NCBI GenBank assembly: GCA_922989275.2 | Contig: OV277859.1 | Location: 89,958,198 to 90,022,197, forward strand | Source of the DNA: Gari tellinella | Lineage: Eukaryota > Mollusca > Bivalvia > Cardiida > Psammobiidae | Reading direction: 5' to 3' | Length of the DNA stretch: 64,000 nucleotides | In this document: piece by piece, positions 30,386 through 41,008 of the stretch | How positions within the stretch are numbered: position 1 is the first letter of the stretch | Layout of the letters: each line of letters begins with the position of its first letter | Translations under genes and position numbers: made by a program | The notes under the pieces: generated by a model | Seen by the model: only the letters and a program-made list of their open reading frames with translations | What the model was told of the DNA's origin: nothing | Databases searched by the model: none

Positions 30386-30630
30386 CCCTTTCCACATAGA
30401 AGTGATTTTTAGCGCACTTAATTTATTCACTAACTGAAGTGAATAGTTCCAATTTATAGTCATGAAAATTAACCACAAGAAATGTTTTCTCAATTCTAGC
30501 AGCTGATAGCTTAAAGTAGGTTGAAAGTAAAGCAGAATGCGCCATAAGGCGCATTCTGCTTTACTTTCAACCTACTTTAATTGGTCACCTTTCTTCAAAA
30601 CAAGAAACAGGCTATTGGGTAATGGGTTAA
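30382..30630 (+). mobile_element. Family A MITE
   Basis: TTAACCCTTTCCACATAGAA to TTGGGTAATGGGTTAA; perfect hairpin AAAGTAGGTTGAAAGTAAAG, apex TGCGCC-ATAA-GGCGCA. The AAGTAGG change is mirrored by CCTACTTT on the other arm. Confidence 0.9.
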
Positions 30631-31155
30631 AGACTGGAGAGCCTACCAATAAAATAAGCACTGACAGTGCCATGCAGCAACGAGGGCACCAGCATCAACA
30701 TGACAGACTAAAAACTCAAAACCTACAGTTTCCTATATATAGTATCATACACTATAAGCATGTTCAGTGTAATGCAATAAGCCAATGTACGGTAACGAGG
30801 TAACCTAAAATAGTGCAACTCTTTTAAATGGTAAGGTGTAAGACGTAATCATGACAACATGCTGTTCACTGCTGCAGCACATTGGAACACCTCCTACAAA
30901 ACACACTGTATACTTTCTTCTTTCCTTGATCAATAGTCAAAAGTGCAAATCCACAAGTGAAAGTTCTAGAAACTGAACAATCTAAATCCAGTACCTAGAA
31001 AGACTAAAAGTTATTGGAAACAAGGACTGCCCATAAAAAAAGTTTCAGGGAAAATTGAGTTAACATTTTCACCACCAAGGACCGTTTTAAATATTTACTT
31101 TCGTCCCATTCAAATCCATTGAAAGAAATGACATTTAATTTGTAAAAACATCATT
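30631..31155. other. No recognised feature
   Basis: Unique-looking DNA. The text CCCATAAAAAAAGTTTCAGG near 31030 faintly recalls a B terminus. Confidence 0.4.
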
Positions 31156-31413
31156 TTAACCCATTACCCAATAGTCTGTTTCTAGTTTTGAAGACAGATG
31201 GCCAATTAAAGCAGGTTGAAAGTAAATCAGAATGCGCCTTCAGGCGCATTCTGCTTTACTTTCAGCCTGCTTTAATTAGGCTATTATTTGCTAGAATAAA
31301 GATAATATTTCTTATGACTTTTATGTGTAACAGTATATAAATTGGAACTATTTTCTTCAGTAGAGGAACAAATTAAAGGCGTAAAAAGGCGTATTTATGG
31401 GGTAACAGGTTAA
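31156..31413 (-). mobile_element. Family A MITE
   Basis: TTAACCCATTACCCAATAGT to GGGGTAACAGGTTAA; hairpin AAAGCAGGTTGAAAGTAAAT, apex TGCGCC-TTCA-GGCGCA. Confidence 0.9.
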
Positions 31414-31626
31414 TTAAGAGGACAGTATTTGGCAGAGGACGCAGGGCATATGGATTTGCTCTCCGCAAATCATTTTGTTGCTTTCCCTGAGTAATGGCAG
31501 TTATGGCTGTTCATTTCAGGGAATACACATTATTCGGGTTATTACAACCTCTTATATGGATTGAACATACATGCATACTAATAAAATGTTCATTTAATAA
31601 TATTAGAAATTACAGCAAATATCATG

Positions 31627-31750
31627 TATATTTAAGAAATGAACTGAATTTTTCCGGCGTTTAAGCGCGATTCATGGAATTTGCAGATTATTTTCTGTAG
31701 TTTATTTCCCTTTAACACCAATACAAAATTCAGTTCATTTCTTAAATATA
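31627..31750. mobile_element. Element R: short inverted-repeat element
   Basis: 26-bp perfect inverted ends, TATATTTAAGAAATGAACTG at the left and its complement at 31725-31750, with only about 72 bp between. No target duplication identified. Confidence 0.7.
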
Positions 31751-31762
31751 CTCATTACATTA

Positions 31763-31816
31763 ATTTTGAAAACAGTATGGACCTTGCAGATCAGAGGGCA
31801 CCTATCACTGTTTGCT
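31763..31816. mobile_element. B hairpin remnant
   Basis: AAACAGTATGGACCTTGCAG, ATCAGAGGGCACC, then ATCACTGTTTGC. Confidence 0.5.
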
Positions 31817-32060
31817 AGTTTAGACCAGTATTAATTAAACTACCCAGAATTCCATGTAGACTGGTTCATGTTTTGGTAACTAACATGATCCATATAAGAA
31901 CCTAATAACCCACAACAGTTACTTAGTGTTGAAAGAATTAAACTTTTATATTATTGCTTCAGCTGAACAGGTTTACAGACACAAACTGCCAAATTGTGTT
32001 ACAGGTTACAGTTTGTAGAGACATTGTTGGTTTTTTTTGCCACACAAGAATTCCAAAGAA

Positions 32061-32295
32061 TTAACCCTTTCCCCCATAGAAGCCCCGTTTAGCACATTCA
32101 GTTTATTCCCCCGCTGAAAAAAATAGTTCCAATTTATACAGTCATGAATACTTTCTTTATTCTAGCAGGTGGTAGCTTAAAGCAAGCTGAAAGTAAAGCT
32201 GAATGCGCCTTAGGGCGCATTCTGCTTTACTTTCAACCTGCTTTAAGAGGTCACCTATCACTTAACTAGAATCAGGCTATGGGGTAAAGGGTTAA
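32061..32295 (+). mobile_element. Family A MITE
   Basis: TTAACCCTTTCCCCCATAGA to GGGGTAAAGGGTTAA; hairpin AAAGCAAGCTGAAAGTAAAG, apex TGCGCC-TTAG-GGCGCA. Confidence 0.9.
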
Positions 32296-32630
32296 ATGTC
32301 TTGCAGCTGTGATGAAAACTATTGCACATAAGAGAAATAATGTAAACATTTAAACTTGACAATGGCACTAAAACTTGACAATGGAGCTAAAACATTCCAC
32401 AATGTTTGATACTGCTGTTGACAAGGTCCCTGACAGAAAAGCAATATGTTTGTGTCTCTTTTTAATTAAATTTCATACAAGTGACAAGTAAATAATGTTT
32501 TCCCTTTGCCCATCATGACGCCAGACATTTAGATTTGATACAGCAGCTGTATTTCAAACTTGGTTGGTCTAGCATGGCAGTTACATGTATAGTTTTTCAG
32601 CAGGATTTAAAACTGAAACAAAAAATTATG

Positions 32631-32889
32631 TTAACCATTTAGTACCCATGGCATAGCCTTTTTCTAGTATGATTTCTTGATGATAGGTGACCACTTAAAG
32701 GAGGTTGAAAGTAAAGCAACTTGCTTCACTTTCATCCTGCTTTAAGCTACCATTTGCCAGGATATAGAATATATTTCTTATGGTACAATATATTCATTAC
32801 TCAACTGTATAAAGTGAAACTGTTTTCTTAAGTTGGGGAATAAGTGAAAGGCGTAAAAAGTCCTATTTATGGGGTAATTTAAAGGTTAA
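32631..32889 (-). mobile_element. Family A MITE, shortened hairpin
   Basis: TTAACCATTTAGTACCCATG to GGGGTAATTTAAAGGTTAA; hairpin reduced to GAAAGTAAAGCAACTTGC. A GATGATTTCTTGATG insertion lies in the left border. Confidence 0.82.
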
Positions 32890-33260
32890 GTTAGAGTTTG
32901 ATTCCAACATTGTTGATGACACCAACTTTAGAAAAGCAATACCTAAGCATCCCTTTCCTTCCTTCTTCATGGCAAGACACAAATAACTCTGAATATCTGT
33001 AATAGTACCACTTGTAAATTTAGCCTCCAGTTACAAACCAACAGTTCCAAGAATATTAGATGTAGATCCACAAAATGAAGTTGTTTGAAGGGTGTGTGGG
33101 GAAGTTTATTAGACTTGGATGGTACTTGACGAGGCCCAATCACAGTCCTGTCTATTACCTCAGGCAGTCGGGTCCCATACTAAAGTGTTCTTCATTCTCT
33201 TCAAGTGATCATCAGGCTGACAGACGCCACAGTACATATACCAATCTCTGCATACATAAT
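32890..33260. other. No recognised feature
   Basis: Short open frames on both strands but no domain motif, terminal repeat or hairpin. Confidence 0.4.
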
Positions 33261-33425
33261 CAGGGCTCCAGATAAGATGGAGTAAACTGAACAAATCCAA
33301 CATTTTCTCACTTGTTTCAGCACCAAATCCTGTGGTGTAACTACTCATTAGAATCGTCTCAAAGAGACGATTCTAATGAGTAGTAACACCATAGGGTTTA
33401 ATGCAGAAATAAACATTTTGGTTTG
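33261..33425. mobile_element. Family D MITE, right end truncated
   Basis: CAGGGCTCCAGATAAGATGG; hairpin CTCATTAGAATCGTCTC-AAA-GAGACGATTC; stops after AGAAATAAACATTTTGG where a tandem repeat begins. Confidence 0.83.
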
Positions 33426-33512
33426 ACTCCCTCCCTACAACGACCCTCTCAACAATGACTCCCTCCTTACAACAACCCTCTCAACAACAACTCTCTCCTT
33501 ACAACGACCCTT
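33424..33512. repeat. Tandem repeat, ~32-bp unit
   Basis: Three units of GACTCCCTCCTTACAACGAC plus CCTCTCAACAA, purine/pyrimidine-skewed. Confidence 0.8.
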
Positions 33513-33703
33513 GTAACAGTTTCCTAAACAGGACAATTATGTCTAACCCTTTTACTGCTGCAATATCATCTGCTTAAAATTGTCTTCTGCTGTTTTGGAT
33601 CCTTCATTCTTAAACTGACACAAAGATGATTAAGTCTTAGTGACAGCATAAAGCTCTAAGTTATGGGCAGTATTAAAACAAATAGAATTCTTGTAGTCTC
33701 CAA

Positions 33704-33956
33704 TTAACCCATTACCCCATAAATACGCCTTTTTACGCCTCCAATTTATTCCTCTACTGAAGAAAAAAAAATCAAATTTATAGTGTTACAAATAAAAATC
33801 ATATGAAATATTTTCTATATTCTAGCAGATAATAGCTTAAAGCAGGCTGAAAGTAAAGCAGAATGCGCCATAAGGCGCATTCTGCTTTACTTTCAACCTG
33901 GTTTAAGTGGTCATCAGTATTCAAAACTAGAAACATGGTATGGGGTAATGGGTTAA
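33704..33956 (+). mobile_element. Family A MITE
   Basis: TTAACCCATTACCCCATAAA to GGGGTAATGGGTTAA; hairpin AAAGCAGGCTGAAAGTAAAG, apex TGCGCC-ATAA-GGCGCA. Confidence 0.92.
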
Positions 33957-33969
33957 AGCACGATATTGA

Positions 33970-34110
33970 GACAGGTACTCATTCTAGTGACAATTCTAAT
34001 GAATAGTCACCAAATAGGACTCAATGGAGACACTCGGGGGAAAACGTTGGAAATCTTTTCGTCAATCCTTCTTAATATCTCGAACAATGGTCATTTTATG
34101 GGAAAAATAG
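33970..34110. repeat. D-core relic in a TGGAGACA frame
   Basis: CTCATTCTAGTGACAATTCT, AATGAATAGTCACC, then CTCAATGGAGACA and GAAAACGTTGGAAAT. The frame matches that at 4455-4600, not the family D ends. Confidence 0.45.
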
Positions 34111-34560
34111 GAATCTAAATGGCATTATCTGCAAACTGTGACCTGGTAATGAATCATGAACAATTTGATCTGGGTCAGCACTGTTTTCAAAAGGTTTCTG
34201 CACAGGCTGGTGAACAATTGACCCTGGAATATTAATTAAATAACAAATCTGCAAATTTTTGAATTTTATTTCGCTTGGAATTAGATCTGAATCCAAACAG
34301 TTAATTACATACAAAGTTTGGTCACATAAAGGGTAAGGAGATCATTTGTTCCGGGCAAGGGACGTCCTCAGATTTTATATTGGATCTTCTTGCATTAGGC
34401 AACGACTAGGTGGAATGATTACAATTCTGAGTCGACCTGAACGGAATACCTAATTGCACATTAAGCCCTTATGATGCCTCATCTTCAAAATGAACTCTTC
34501 TGTACTTCTATCTCACCCAATCTTTTCATCCAAATATGGTTTGTTCACAGATTATGAATT
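34111..34560. other. No recognised feature
   Basis: AT-rich; TCTGAATCCAAACAG near 34290 is at most a C-arm echo. Confidence 0.35.
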
Positions 34561-34674
34561 TTTATGGCAAACAGTGTAGACGCTGATCAGAGGGCTCCAT
34601 AGGAGCCCTCTGATCAGGGTCTACACTGTTTGTAAATACTTAAAACGAATCATTTTCAGCAGTAAAAGGGTTAA
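34561..34674. mobile_element. Family B hairpin with right end
   Basis: CAAACAGTGTAGACGCTGAT, CAGAGGGCTCC-ATA-GGAGCCCTCTG, TCTACACTGTTTG, then AAAAGGGTTAA. The left end is missing. Confidence 0.72.
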
Positions 34675-34907
34675 AAGAAGACTGTCTCCTCCACAAGACC
34701 TTCATATTATAGGAGACTCTCCTCCTAACTACTTTCAATCTTTCAAGTGTAAAGCATGCATTGCATGTTGACTAATAGCCCCACGGAAATTATGGCACCA
34801 ATGAATTAAGTCATCAAGAAATAAGCTGATTTTTCCGATTCAATCCACAGTCAGACAATCTTATTACCTTGCATGCATTTTGTTCACAAGGTCATAGCAA
34901 AACAGAA

Positions 34908-35153
34908 AAATCTATGTCTATTTACCCCTTTTTACGCCTTAAATTTATTCCTCTACTGAAGAAAATAGTTGCAATTTATACAATCATAAATATGTTTGAT
35001 AAAAAATATTTTCTGTATTTAGCAGATTTTAGACTAAAGCAGGCTGAAAATAAAGCAGAATGCGCCTCAAGGCGCATTCTGCTTTACTTTCAACCTGCTT
35101 TAAGTGGTCACCTATTTTCAAAACTAGAAACAGGCTATGGGGTAATGGATTAA
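34908..35153 (+). mobile_element. Family A MITE, left end worn
   Basis: TTTACCCCTTTTTACGCC to GGGGTAATGGATTAA; hairpin AAAGCAGGCTGAAAATAAAG, apex TGCGCC-TCAA-GGCGCA. Confidence 0.85.
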
Positions 35154-35631
35154 TTGAATGTATGGTATTTTGACTGAATTTAACAGAAAACATACTGATA
35201 TATAATTTGAATCATCTGAATTTCAAAAACAGTGAATTTCAGTTATTCACTCAGTTTTTCATTCATACATGTATGTGTGTCCAGTATCTGCAATCAAATT
35301 TAAATTAACCAAGTACCCCATATCATATTTCCAGTTTGGAATACAAGTCCTTTTAAAAAAGACCCTGCATTTCGAAATTTTACCATTTTATGCTTACCAT
35401 ATCACTGTCATTTTTTTTTTAAAGATTTCATTTCGACAAAACCAGGGTCTTTCACATTTACTCCATTTTGTGATAGCAAGTTCAGCCGCAAAATTGATGC
35501 AGGAATTCAAACACGTTTTTCTCTTAATTTTAACACTGTCTGCACACATTTTTTGTTGTGGTCATCAATTTATGCTGTTTAATTCAATAATTTTGACAGA
35601 AAAGAAAATGACAACTACATGTACTTTATTG
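35154..35631. other. No recognised feature
   Basis: A 125-codon plus-strand frame crosses here but shows no motif, start context or homology I recognise; it ends in an A hairpin. Confidence 0.4.
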
Positions 35632-35807
35632 TCTAAAGCAGGCTGAAAATAAGCTTTACTTTCAACCTGCTTAAGCTACCATCTGCTAGTATATAGAAAA
35701 TATTTCTTATAATAGTACATTTATGACTGTATAAATTGGAACTATTTTCTATAGTGGAAGAATAAATTAAATGCCATAGTAGGTGCTTCTATGGGGGAAA
35801 AGGTTAA
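35632..35807 (-). mobile_element. Family A MITE, left half lost
   Basis: TAAAGCAGGCTGAAAATAAG then CTTTACTTTCAACCTGC, AAGCTACCATCTGCTAG, TAGTGGAAGAATAAATT, GGGGGAAAAGGTTAA. Confidence 0.75.
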
Positions 35808-35918
35808 AGGCGTAAAATAGCATATGTATGTAGTAATGATGTAAATAAAGGTGGCTGGAAACTAGTTTGATAGTAAAGTCAATATTAGATCTTGACATTC
35901 AATGCAAATCAAAGAAAT

Positions 35919-36111
35919 CAAGGCTCCAGATAAGGGGAGTATTTCAAAAACTAAAATCTTTGTTTCTGCATTTAACCCTATGTTGTTACTACTCATTAGA
36001 ATTGTCTCTTCAAGACAATTCTAATGAATAGTAACACCATAGGATTTGGTGCTGAAATGAGTGAGAAAATGTTGGATTTGTTCAGTTTACTCCCTCTTGT
36101 CTGGAGCCCTG
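35919..36111. mobile_element. Family D MITE
   Basis: CAAGGCTCCAGATAAGG to CTTGTCTGGAGCCCTG. Hairpin ATTAGAATTGTCTC-TTC-AAGACAATTCTAAT: C-to-T in one arm and G-to-A in the other compared with sister copies. Confidence 0.88.
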
Positions 36112-36319
36112 AAGTAATGGTTTGGGTTCGAGATTTCATATCATTCAGTTGTGTTATATTATATTTCAATGTCTACAACAAAGTACTAATTGTCTTAGAT
36201 TCCAGATGTGACACAGATCACAATACAGAGAAGAAATTCTCATTAATAAACCTGTTATAAACCTGTTCAAACCTGAATATTATCAATGAACTCTACCATT
36301 GGGTTTGTAGGAAAGGTTC

Positions 36320-37025
36320 TTTGAAGACCCTGATATCGCTCACCTATTGTAAAGAAGCCTGATAACTTTTCCTTTGAGTTTCACCCATATTAATCTAAAT
36401 CCATTCAAATTTGTAGACTTTATAATTTAAGTTTGTAAACAACATTGGAATACAAACTATTCTAGTATAGTAGAGTATATCAAGGGCAGATAACTAGAGT
36501 GTAAACAATACTGAAATAAAGCCTTTTCTAGTATTTCAAAGTGTATCAAGGACAGATAACTCTCGCCACAATCATCAGATTTCAACAACTATTGCACTCC
36601 TTCAAGAAATGTTGGCTATAATATACACTAGCTGTGTGCAAGTATAATCACAATCCATTGAAAACTGTAGTTGCTGGAGTATAAACACTGTTAAAAGAGG
36701 TATTTTCAACACATCAAGTGCATATAACTCTTGACCAAACAATCTGAGCAAGTTTGAGAAAGATTCGATAAAAATTGTGGCCTGTAGAGTGTTAACATTG
36801 TTAAATATGGCATTTTCAGCAATTCAAAGGTAGATAACTCAACCTATTGGTCCGATTTCAACCATATTTAAACTCATCCAAACTCTTAATGCTCAATCTG
36901 ACCAAGTTTGAGAAAGATTGGATAGAAATTGGAGCTTCTAGAGTGTTAACATTAAAATTGTTGATGACGCATGGCGGACGCCGGACATTCAAGTATTGCA
37001 AAAGCTCACCCTGAGCTGAGCTAAA
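36320..37025 (+). repeat. Family P long repeat, copy 1 (partial)
   Basis: About four degenerate units of roughly 150 bp carry AAGTTTGAGAAAGATTGGAT, CTAGAGTGTTAACA and AGATAACTC. The end, GGCGGACGCCGGACATT, GCAAAAGCTCACC, GAGCTAAAAA, matches the 3' end of the repeat at 51806-53235 although the bodies differ. Confidence 0.65.
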
Positions 37026-37490
37026 AAAGCTTATTTATGTGTTTTCTGCTTTACCTTCACCATGCTTTAAACTGCTACTTTCTTGAAAGTAGAACATATT
37101 CAATGAGTTGAGGCTCCCTGAAAGCACTGGTATAACAACCTCAAAATGCACTTCTGTTGAGGAAAGGGTTAAAGAATTCATGAGCAATAAACATTCTTGT
37201 CTAAACAATACTAAATGTTCAAAACATGCACTCCTGCTATTAGTTCCACTCAGAGACTCCCAAATGGTGTTAAACTATGACAGGAGGCTGGTAAAGCAGA
37301 TGGTAGTAAAGCAGAAAGATCAAACATCATCATTCTGTCTCTGACTTACTTTCATCTTGTTTAAAGTAGCCACTTGAGAATATAAATCTTCTATTTCTAG
37401 TGCTTTTAAAACCTTGACTTTACTGTATGGTACCAGTATCTCAATACTTCTTAACTCTAACAAAGCTGAAATCCAGTAATACATCTTTTG
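37026..37490. other. Fragments of A/G-type arms only
   Basis: TGTTTTCTGCTTTACCTTCA (37038) and GTAAAGCAGAAAGATC (37306) are single arms; otherwise nothing supported. Confidence 0.35.
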
Positions 37491-37800
37491 AAAACAGTGT
37501 CAACCCAGATCAGAGGGCTCCTTAACACTTTCTCCCATGGAAGCGACTTTTAGCACATTTAATTTGCTCCTCCACAGACAAAAATATATAGTTCCAATTT
37601 ATGCAGACACGAAAATATACCATAAGAAATATTATCTAAATCCTAGCAAATAATAGCTTAAAGCAGACTGAAAGTAAAAGCAGAATGTGCCTTAATACTT
37701 TACTTTCAACCTACTCTCAAAGGTCACCTGTCTTCAAAACAAGAAACAGGCCATGGGGAATAGGGTTGAGGACTCTGATCAAGATCTGCCCTGGTTTATA
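37491..37800. mobile_element. B hairpin split at its apex by family A
   Basis: Left arm AAACAGTGTCAACCCAGAT, CAGAGGGCTCC up to TTAA (37522). Right arm resumes TTGAGGACTCTGATCAAGAT, CTGCCCTGGTTT after the A copy. The A element therefore sits in the TTAA of a CTCC-TTAA-GGAG apex. Confidence 0.78.
37522..37769 (+). mobile_element. Family A MITE in a B hairpin apex
   Basis: TTAACACTTTCTCCCATGGA to GGGGAATAGGGTTGA; own hairpin AAAGCAGACTGAAAGTAAAA, apex TGTGCCTTAA with the CATTCTG half lost. Confidence 0.83.
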
Positions 37801-37852
37801 TATATCGTCAAACATTCAGGGGACAAAACCTATTGAAAGTCAATGTAAATCT

Positions 37853-38104
37853 TTAACCCTTTCCCCCATAGAAGTGCCTTTTAGCGCATTTAATTTATTC
37901 TTCCACTGAAGAAAATAGTTCCAATTTATGCAGTCATGAATATTTATTATTAGAAATATTTCGTGTTTTCTAGAAGATGATAGCTTAAAGCAGATTGAAA
38001 GTAAAGCAGAATGTGCCTTATGGCACATTCTGCTTTACTTTCAACCTGCTTTAAGTGGTCACCTTTTTTTAATACTAGAAACAGGCCATGTGGTAAAGGG
38101 TTAA
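37853..38104 (+). mobile_element. Family A MITE
   Basis: TTAACCCTTTCCCCCATAGA to GTGGTAAAGGGTTAA; hairpin AAAGCAGATTGAAAGTAAAG, apex TGTGCC-TTAT-GGCACA. Confidence 0.92.
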
Positions 38105-38328
38105 CTATCAGAAAACGGATGATCCCATTTGAAGAATCAGAATTGTGGAAGGTTAATCTTAGGACCGAGTAAAAGTAGATGTCGTGAGTTAAAACCTTTC
38201 GCTTTAATTAAGCCTTTCTGACTTTATGACTCTCCTTACACTGTCACTGGAGGCTTGCCAATCGGGCTCCCTGACAGATTCATGAATCTCAAAGTGATTT
38301 TAAACCACCAAAATGTCCCAAGCCAGGT

Positions 38329-38520
38329 GTTTAAAGCTTTAACAAATAGCGGTGAAACTGTGAGTACATTTGCAAACAGTTTGGATGCAGATGAGACGCC
38401 GAGTAACTCGGCGTCTCATCTGGATCCAAACTGTTTGACACTCTGATGAGATTTTCTGCAAGAAAATGCCTTTTAACCTCAGTGTTGGTGATTGTTGTAG
38501 ACGCCAAAGTTTGCAGATAA
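38329..38520. mobile_element. C-type MITE
   Basis: CAAACAGTTTGGATGC, GATGAGACGCCGAG-TAA-CTCGGCGTC and complement, AAACTGTTTGACACTCTGAT, then TTGTTGTAGACGCC. Terminal TTAAs not clear. Confidence 0.7.
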
Positions 38521-38626
38521 ATTCAACAAAGTCTTGGAAAGGTTACGAAGACCTTCCTATCAGTTGTTACAGAGGCACAAGCTGTAATAAGTGAAATTGT
38601 AGCTTTGAAGAGAAATTTATTTCCAA

Positions 38627-38844
38627 TTAACACTTCCCGCTGTCAATGTCGTAAACCATGTCCAAATTGCAAACAATTTGGATCCAGATCAGACGCCGAG
38701 TAACTCGGCGTCTGATTTGGATCCAAACTGCTTGACACTCATATCTGACCTCTTTCTTAGTCCAAAATGTCAAACATTTGAAATTGACACAAAATGCAGA
38801 TGACAATTATTAAACAGCCAATAAAATGGCGGTAAAAGAATTAA
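38627..38844 (+). mobile_element. C'-type MITE
   Basis: TTAACACTTCCCGCTGTCAA to GGCGGTAAAAGAATTAA; hairpin CAAACAATTTGGATCC, GATCAGACGCCGAG-TAA-CTCGGCGTC and complement. Confidence 0.8.
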
Positions 38845-39129
38845 AGACACTGCTATAAATCAGTGAGGATGGTTAGATACTTCCTGTGAGCTATAGCATC
38901 AGTAGCGCCATCGATAAATGAGATTGTGGCGAAGAAAAACATTTGACAAATGATTTATTATTGCCGGTTCAAATGTTATCCCCAAAAAAGTGTTTGGATG
39001 AGAAGTACATTTCCTTTTCTTCATTAAAATGTCCCCCCAAATATTACCCTCTGGCATTAATTAGTGGCTTATTCTTGATTTCTATTTCTAATCTGGATCG
39101 TTAATTGTTTTAGAAATGTCCATCACTTC
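38845..39129. other. No recognised feature
   Basis: AT-rich spacer. Confidence 0.4.
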
Positions 39130-39368
39130 ATCCTTTCCCCCAATAGAAGCGACTTTTAGCGAAATCAGTTAATTCCTCCACTGAAGAAAATAGTTCCAAG
39201 ATAATTACATGAATATGTATCATAAGTAACTTTTCTTTATTCTGGCAGGTAGTAGCTTTAAGCAGGCTGAAAGTAAAGCAGACTGTGCCCTAAGGCACAT
39301 TCTGCTTTACTTTCAGCCTGCTTTAAGTAGTCACCTATATTCTAAACAAGAAACACGCTTTTGGTTAA
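39130..39368 (+). mobile_element. Family A MITE
   Basis: ATCCTTTCCCCCAATAGAAG to CACGCTTTTGGTTAA; hairpin AAGCAGGCTGAAAGTAAAGC, apex TGTGCC-CTAA-GGCACA. It abuts the next copy at one TTAA (39365-39368). Confidence 0.86.
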
Positions 39369-39619
39369 CCCTTTCCCACATAGCATATCTCTAGTATTGA
39401 ATATAGGTGTCCACTTAAAGCAGGTTGAAAGTAAAGCAGAATGCGCTTTAAGCGCATTCTGCTTTACTTTCAGCCTGCTTTAAGCTATCATCTTCTAGAA
39501 TATAGAAAATATTTTGTATTATACATAATTATTTATGAATGTATAAATTGGAACTGTTTTCTTCAGGGCAAGAATAAACTGAATGCGCTAAAAGGCGCTT
39601 CTATGTGGGAAAGGGTTAA
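39365..39619 (-). mobile_element. Family A MITE, opposite orientation
   Basis: TTAACCCTTTCCCACATAGC to GTGGGAAAGGGTTAA; hairpin AAAGCAGGTTGAAAGTAAAG, apex ATGCGC-TTTA-AGCGCAT, shorter than usual but fully paired. Confidence 0.9.
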
Positions 39620-39698
39620 AGGGTTAATGTCAACCAATCCAATCAGACTCTTGATTGTTCAAAGCAGGATCCTCTGCCAATGTAAAGTCAATCTAGTA

Positions 39699-40048
39699 TT
39701 AATGCTATAGTGATGGGGATCAATAAATCAAGACAGGCTGGCCTGCTTAACCCATACCCCATAACTACGCCTTTTTACACCTTTAATTAATTTCTCTACT
39801 GGAGGAAATAGTTCCAATTCATACTGTCTTAAATTAAAATGATAAGAAATATTTTTTATATTTTAGCAGATGTTAGCTTAAAGCAGGCTGAAAGTAAAGC
39901 AGAATGCGCCTCAAGGCGCATTCTGCTTTACTTTCAACCTGCTTTAAGTGGTCACCTAGCTATTTTCAAAACTAGAAAGAGACTATGGGGTAAAGGGTTA
40001 ATGCTATAGTGATGGGGATCATTAAATCAAGACAGGCCATCCTGCTTA
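39699..40048. repeat. 52-bp direct repeat flanking a family A copy
   Basis: TTAATGCTATAGTGATGGGG, ATCAATAAATCAAGACAGGC is found at 39699-39750 and again at 39998-40048. Between them lies only the A element. Confidence 0.85.
39747..40001 (+). mobile_element. Family A MITE
   Basis: TTAACCCATACCCCATAACT to GGGGTAAAGGGTTAA; hairpin AAAGCAGGCTGAAAGTAAAG, apex TGCGCC-TCAA-GGCGCA. Confidence 0.9.
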
Positions 40049-40110
40049 ATGCAGGCTGATTATAATGCAGAGGGCCCCTATAAGGGCTTAAGAGTTCCAA
40101 ATGAATTTTA
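40045..40110. repeat. Family G arm
   Basis: TTAATGCAGGCTGATTATAA, TGCAGAGGGCCCCTATAAGG; the opposite arm is lost. Confidence 0.45.
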
Positions 40111-40356
40111 TTCTATAATAATAAGCAATCACTTGCGCTCTCCCAGGACGATTTCTATAGAATGTCACCTTAATGCAAGACCAAAATTTTATTAAGTACA
40201 TCATTGGAAAAAGTAGAACTTAAAAAATACTCTTGTTTTGGTAGACACCATTGGCAGGTGCCAAAGATAATTTGTTTGCCCAATTAGAAGGGTTAAATTG
40301 AGCATATTATTTTATTCCAAATCTTCAGTGTTCCTTTTGACCAGCCAAATATAAGT

Positions 40357-40380
40357 CCCCCCCCCCCCCCCCCCCCCCCC
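40357..40380. repeat. Poly(C) tract, 24 nt
   Basis: Twenty-four consecutive C, then ACCCCC. Possible length error in assembly. Confidence 0.95.
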
Positions 40381-40647
40381 ACCCCCAGTAAAACTTGCAT
40401 AACTGGGGAAAACGAAACAAAAATGAAAAAGTGATACTCGATATTCAATACTGCTTATTAAATGCCAGACAAAATCTATGCAGAGAGGTCAGGCAAGATT
40501 CCTGCTTTAATTAGTGAACTTTAACTTTAAACCTGCTTTAATAAGCAGCATCCTATCAGGATGCAGAAACATTTTTCATGTATAGCTCTTTATTAGAAAA
40601 GACTAGCATACTGATCCTACTTATTGGGACAGATAGGCCTGGACAAA

Positions 40648-40815
40648 CAGTGTAGACCCTGATTAGACAGTGACTGCAGTCTGATCAGGATCTACACTGT
40701 TTGCAATTCAGTTTGCAATTTTTGGACAAATCACTGTAGGATAAAAGCAATTAGTTCAAATCTAATGATAGCTATGGAATTTACACAGAATGTCCTAAGT
40801 TTTAGGATTTTACAT
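40648..40815. mobile_element. B-like hairpin MITE, second copy
   Basis: CAAACAGTGTAGACCCTGAT, TAGACAGTGACTGCAGTCTG, ATCTACACTGTTTGC, and a flank with AAAAGCAATTAGTTCAAAT as at 1501-1662. Confidence 0.68.
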
Positions 40816-41008
40816 TAATAGAAGTATGAAATGACACTTGCAAGACCAATAGGTAAAAGTGTGAAAAAGATACATTTCTATGGGAAAACTGGTAAATCAA
40901 GCAAAGGAAAAATGTATTAACATGTACATGTAATTTGACCTGCATCAAAACATTGGCATATACATTGTACAATTTAAACTAAGCAAAAAACACCATTATC
41001 CTTGCTTC

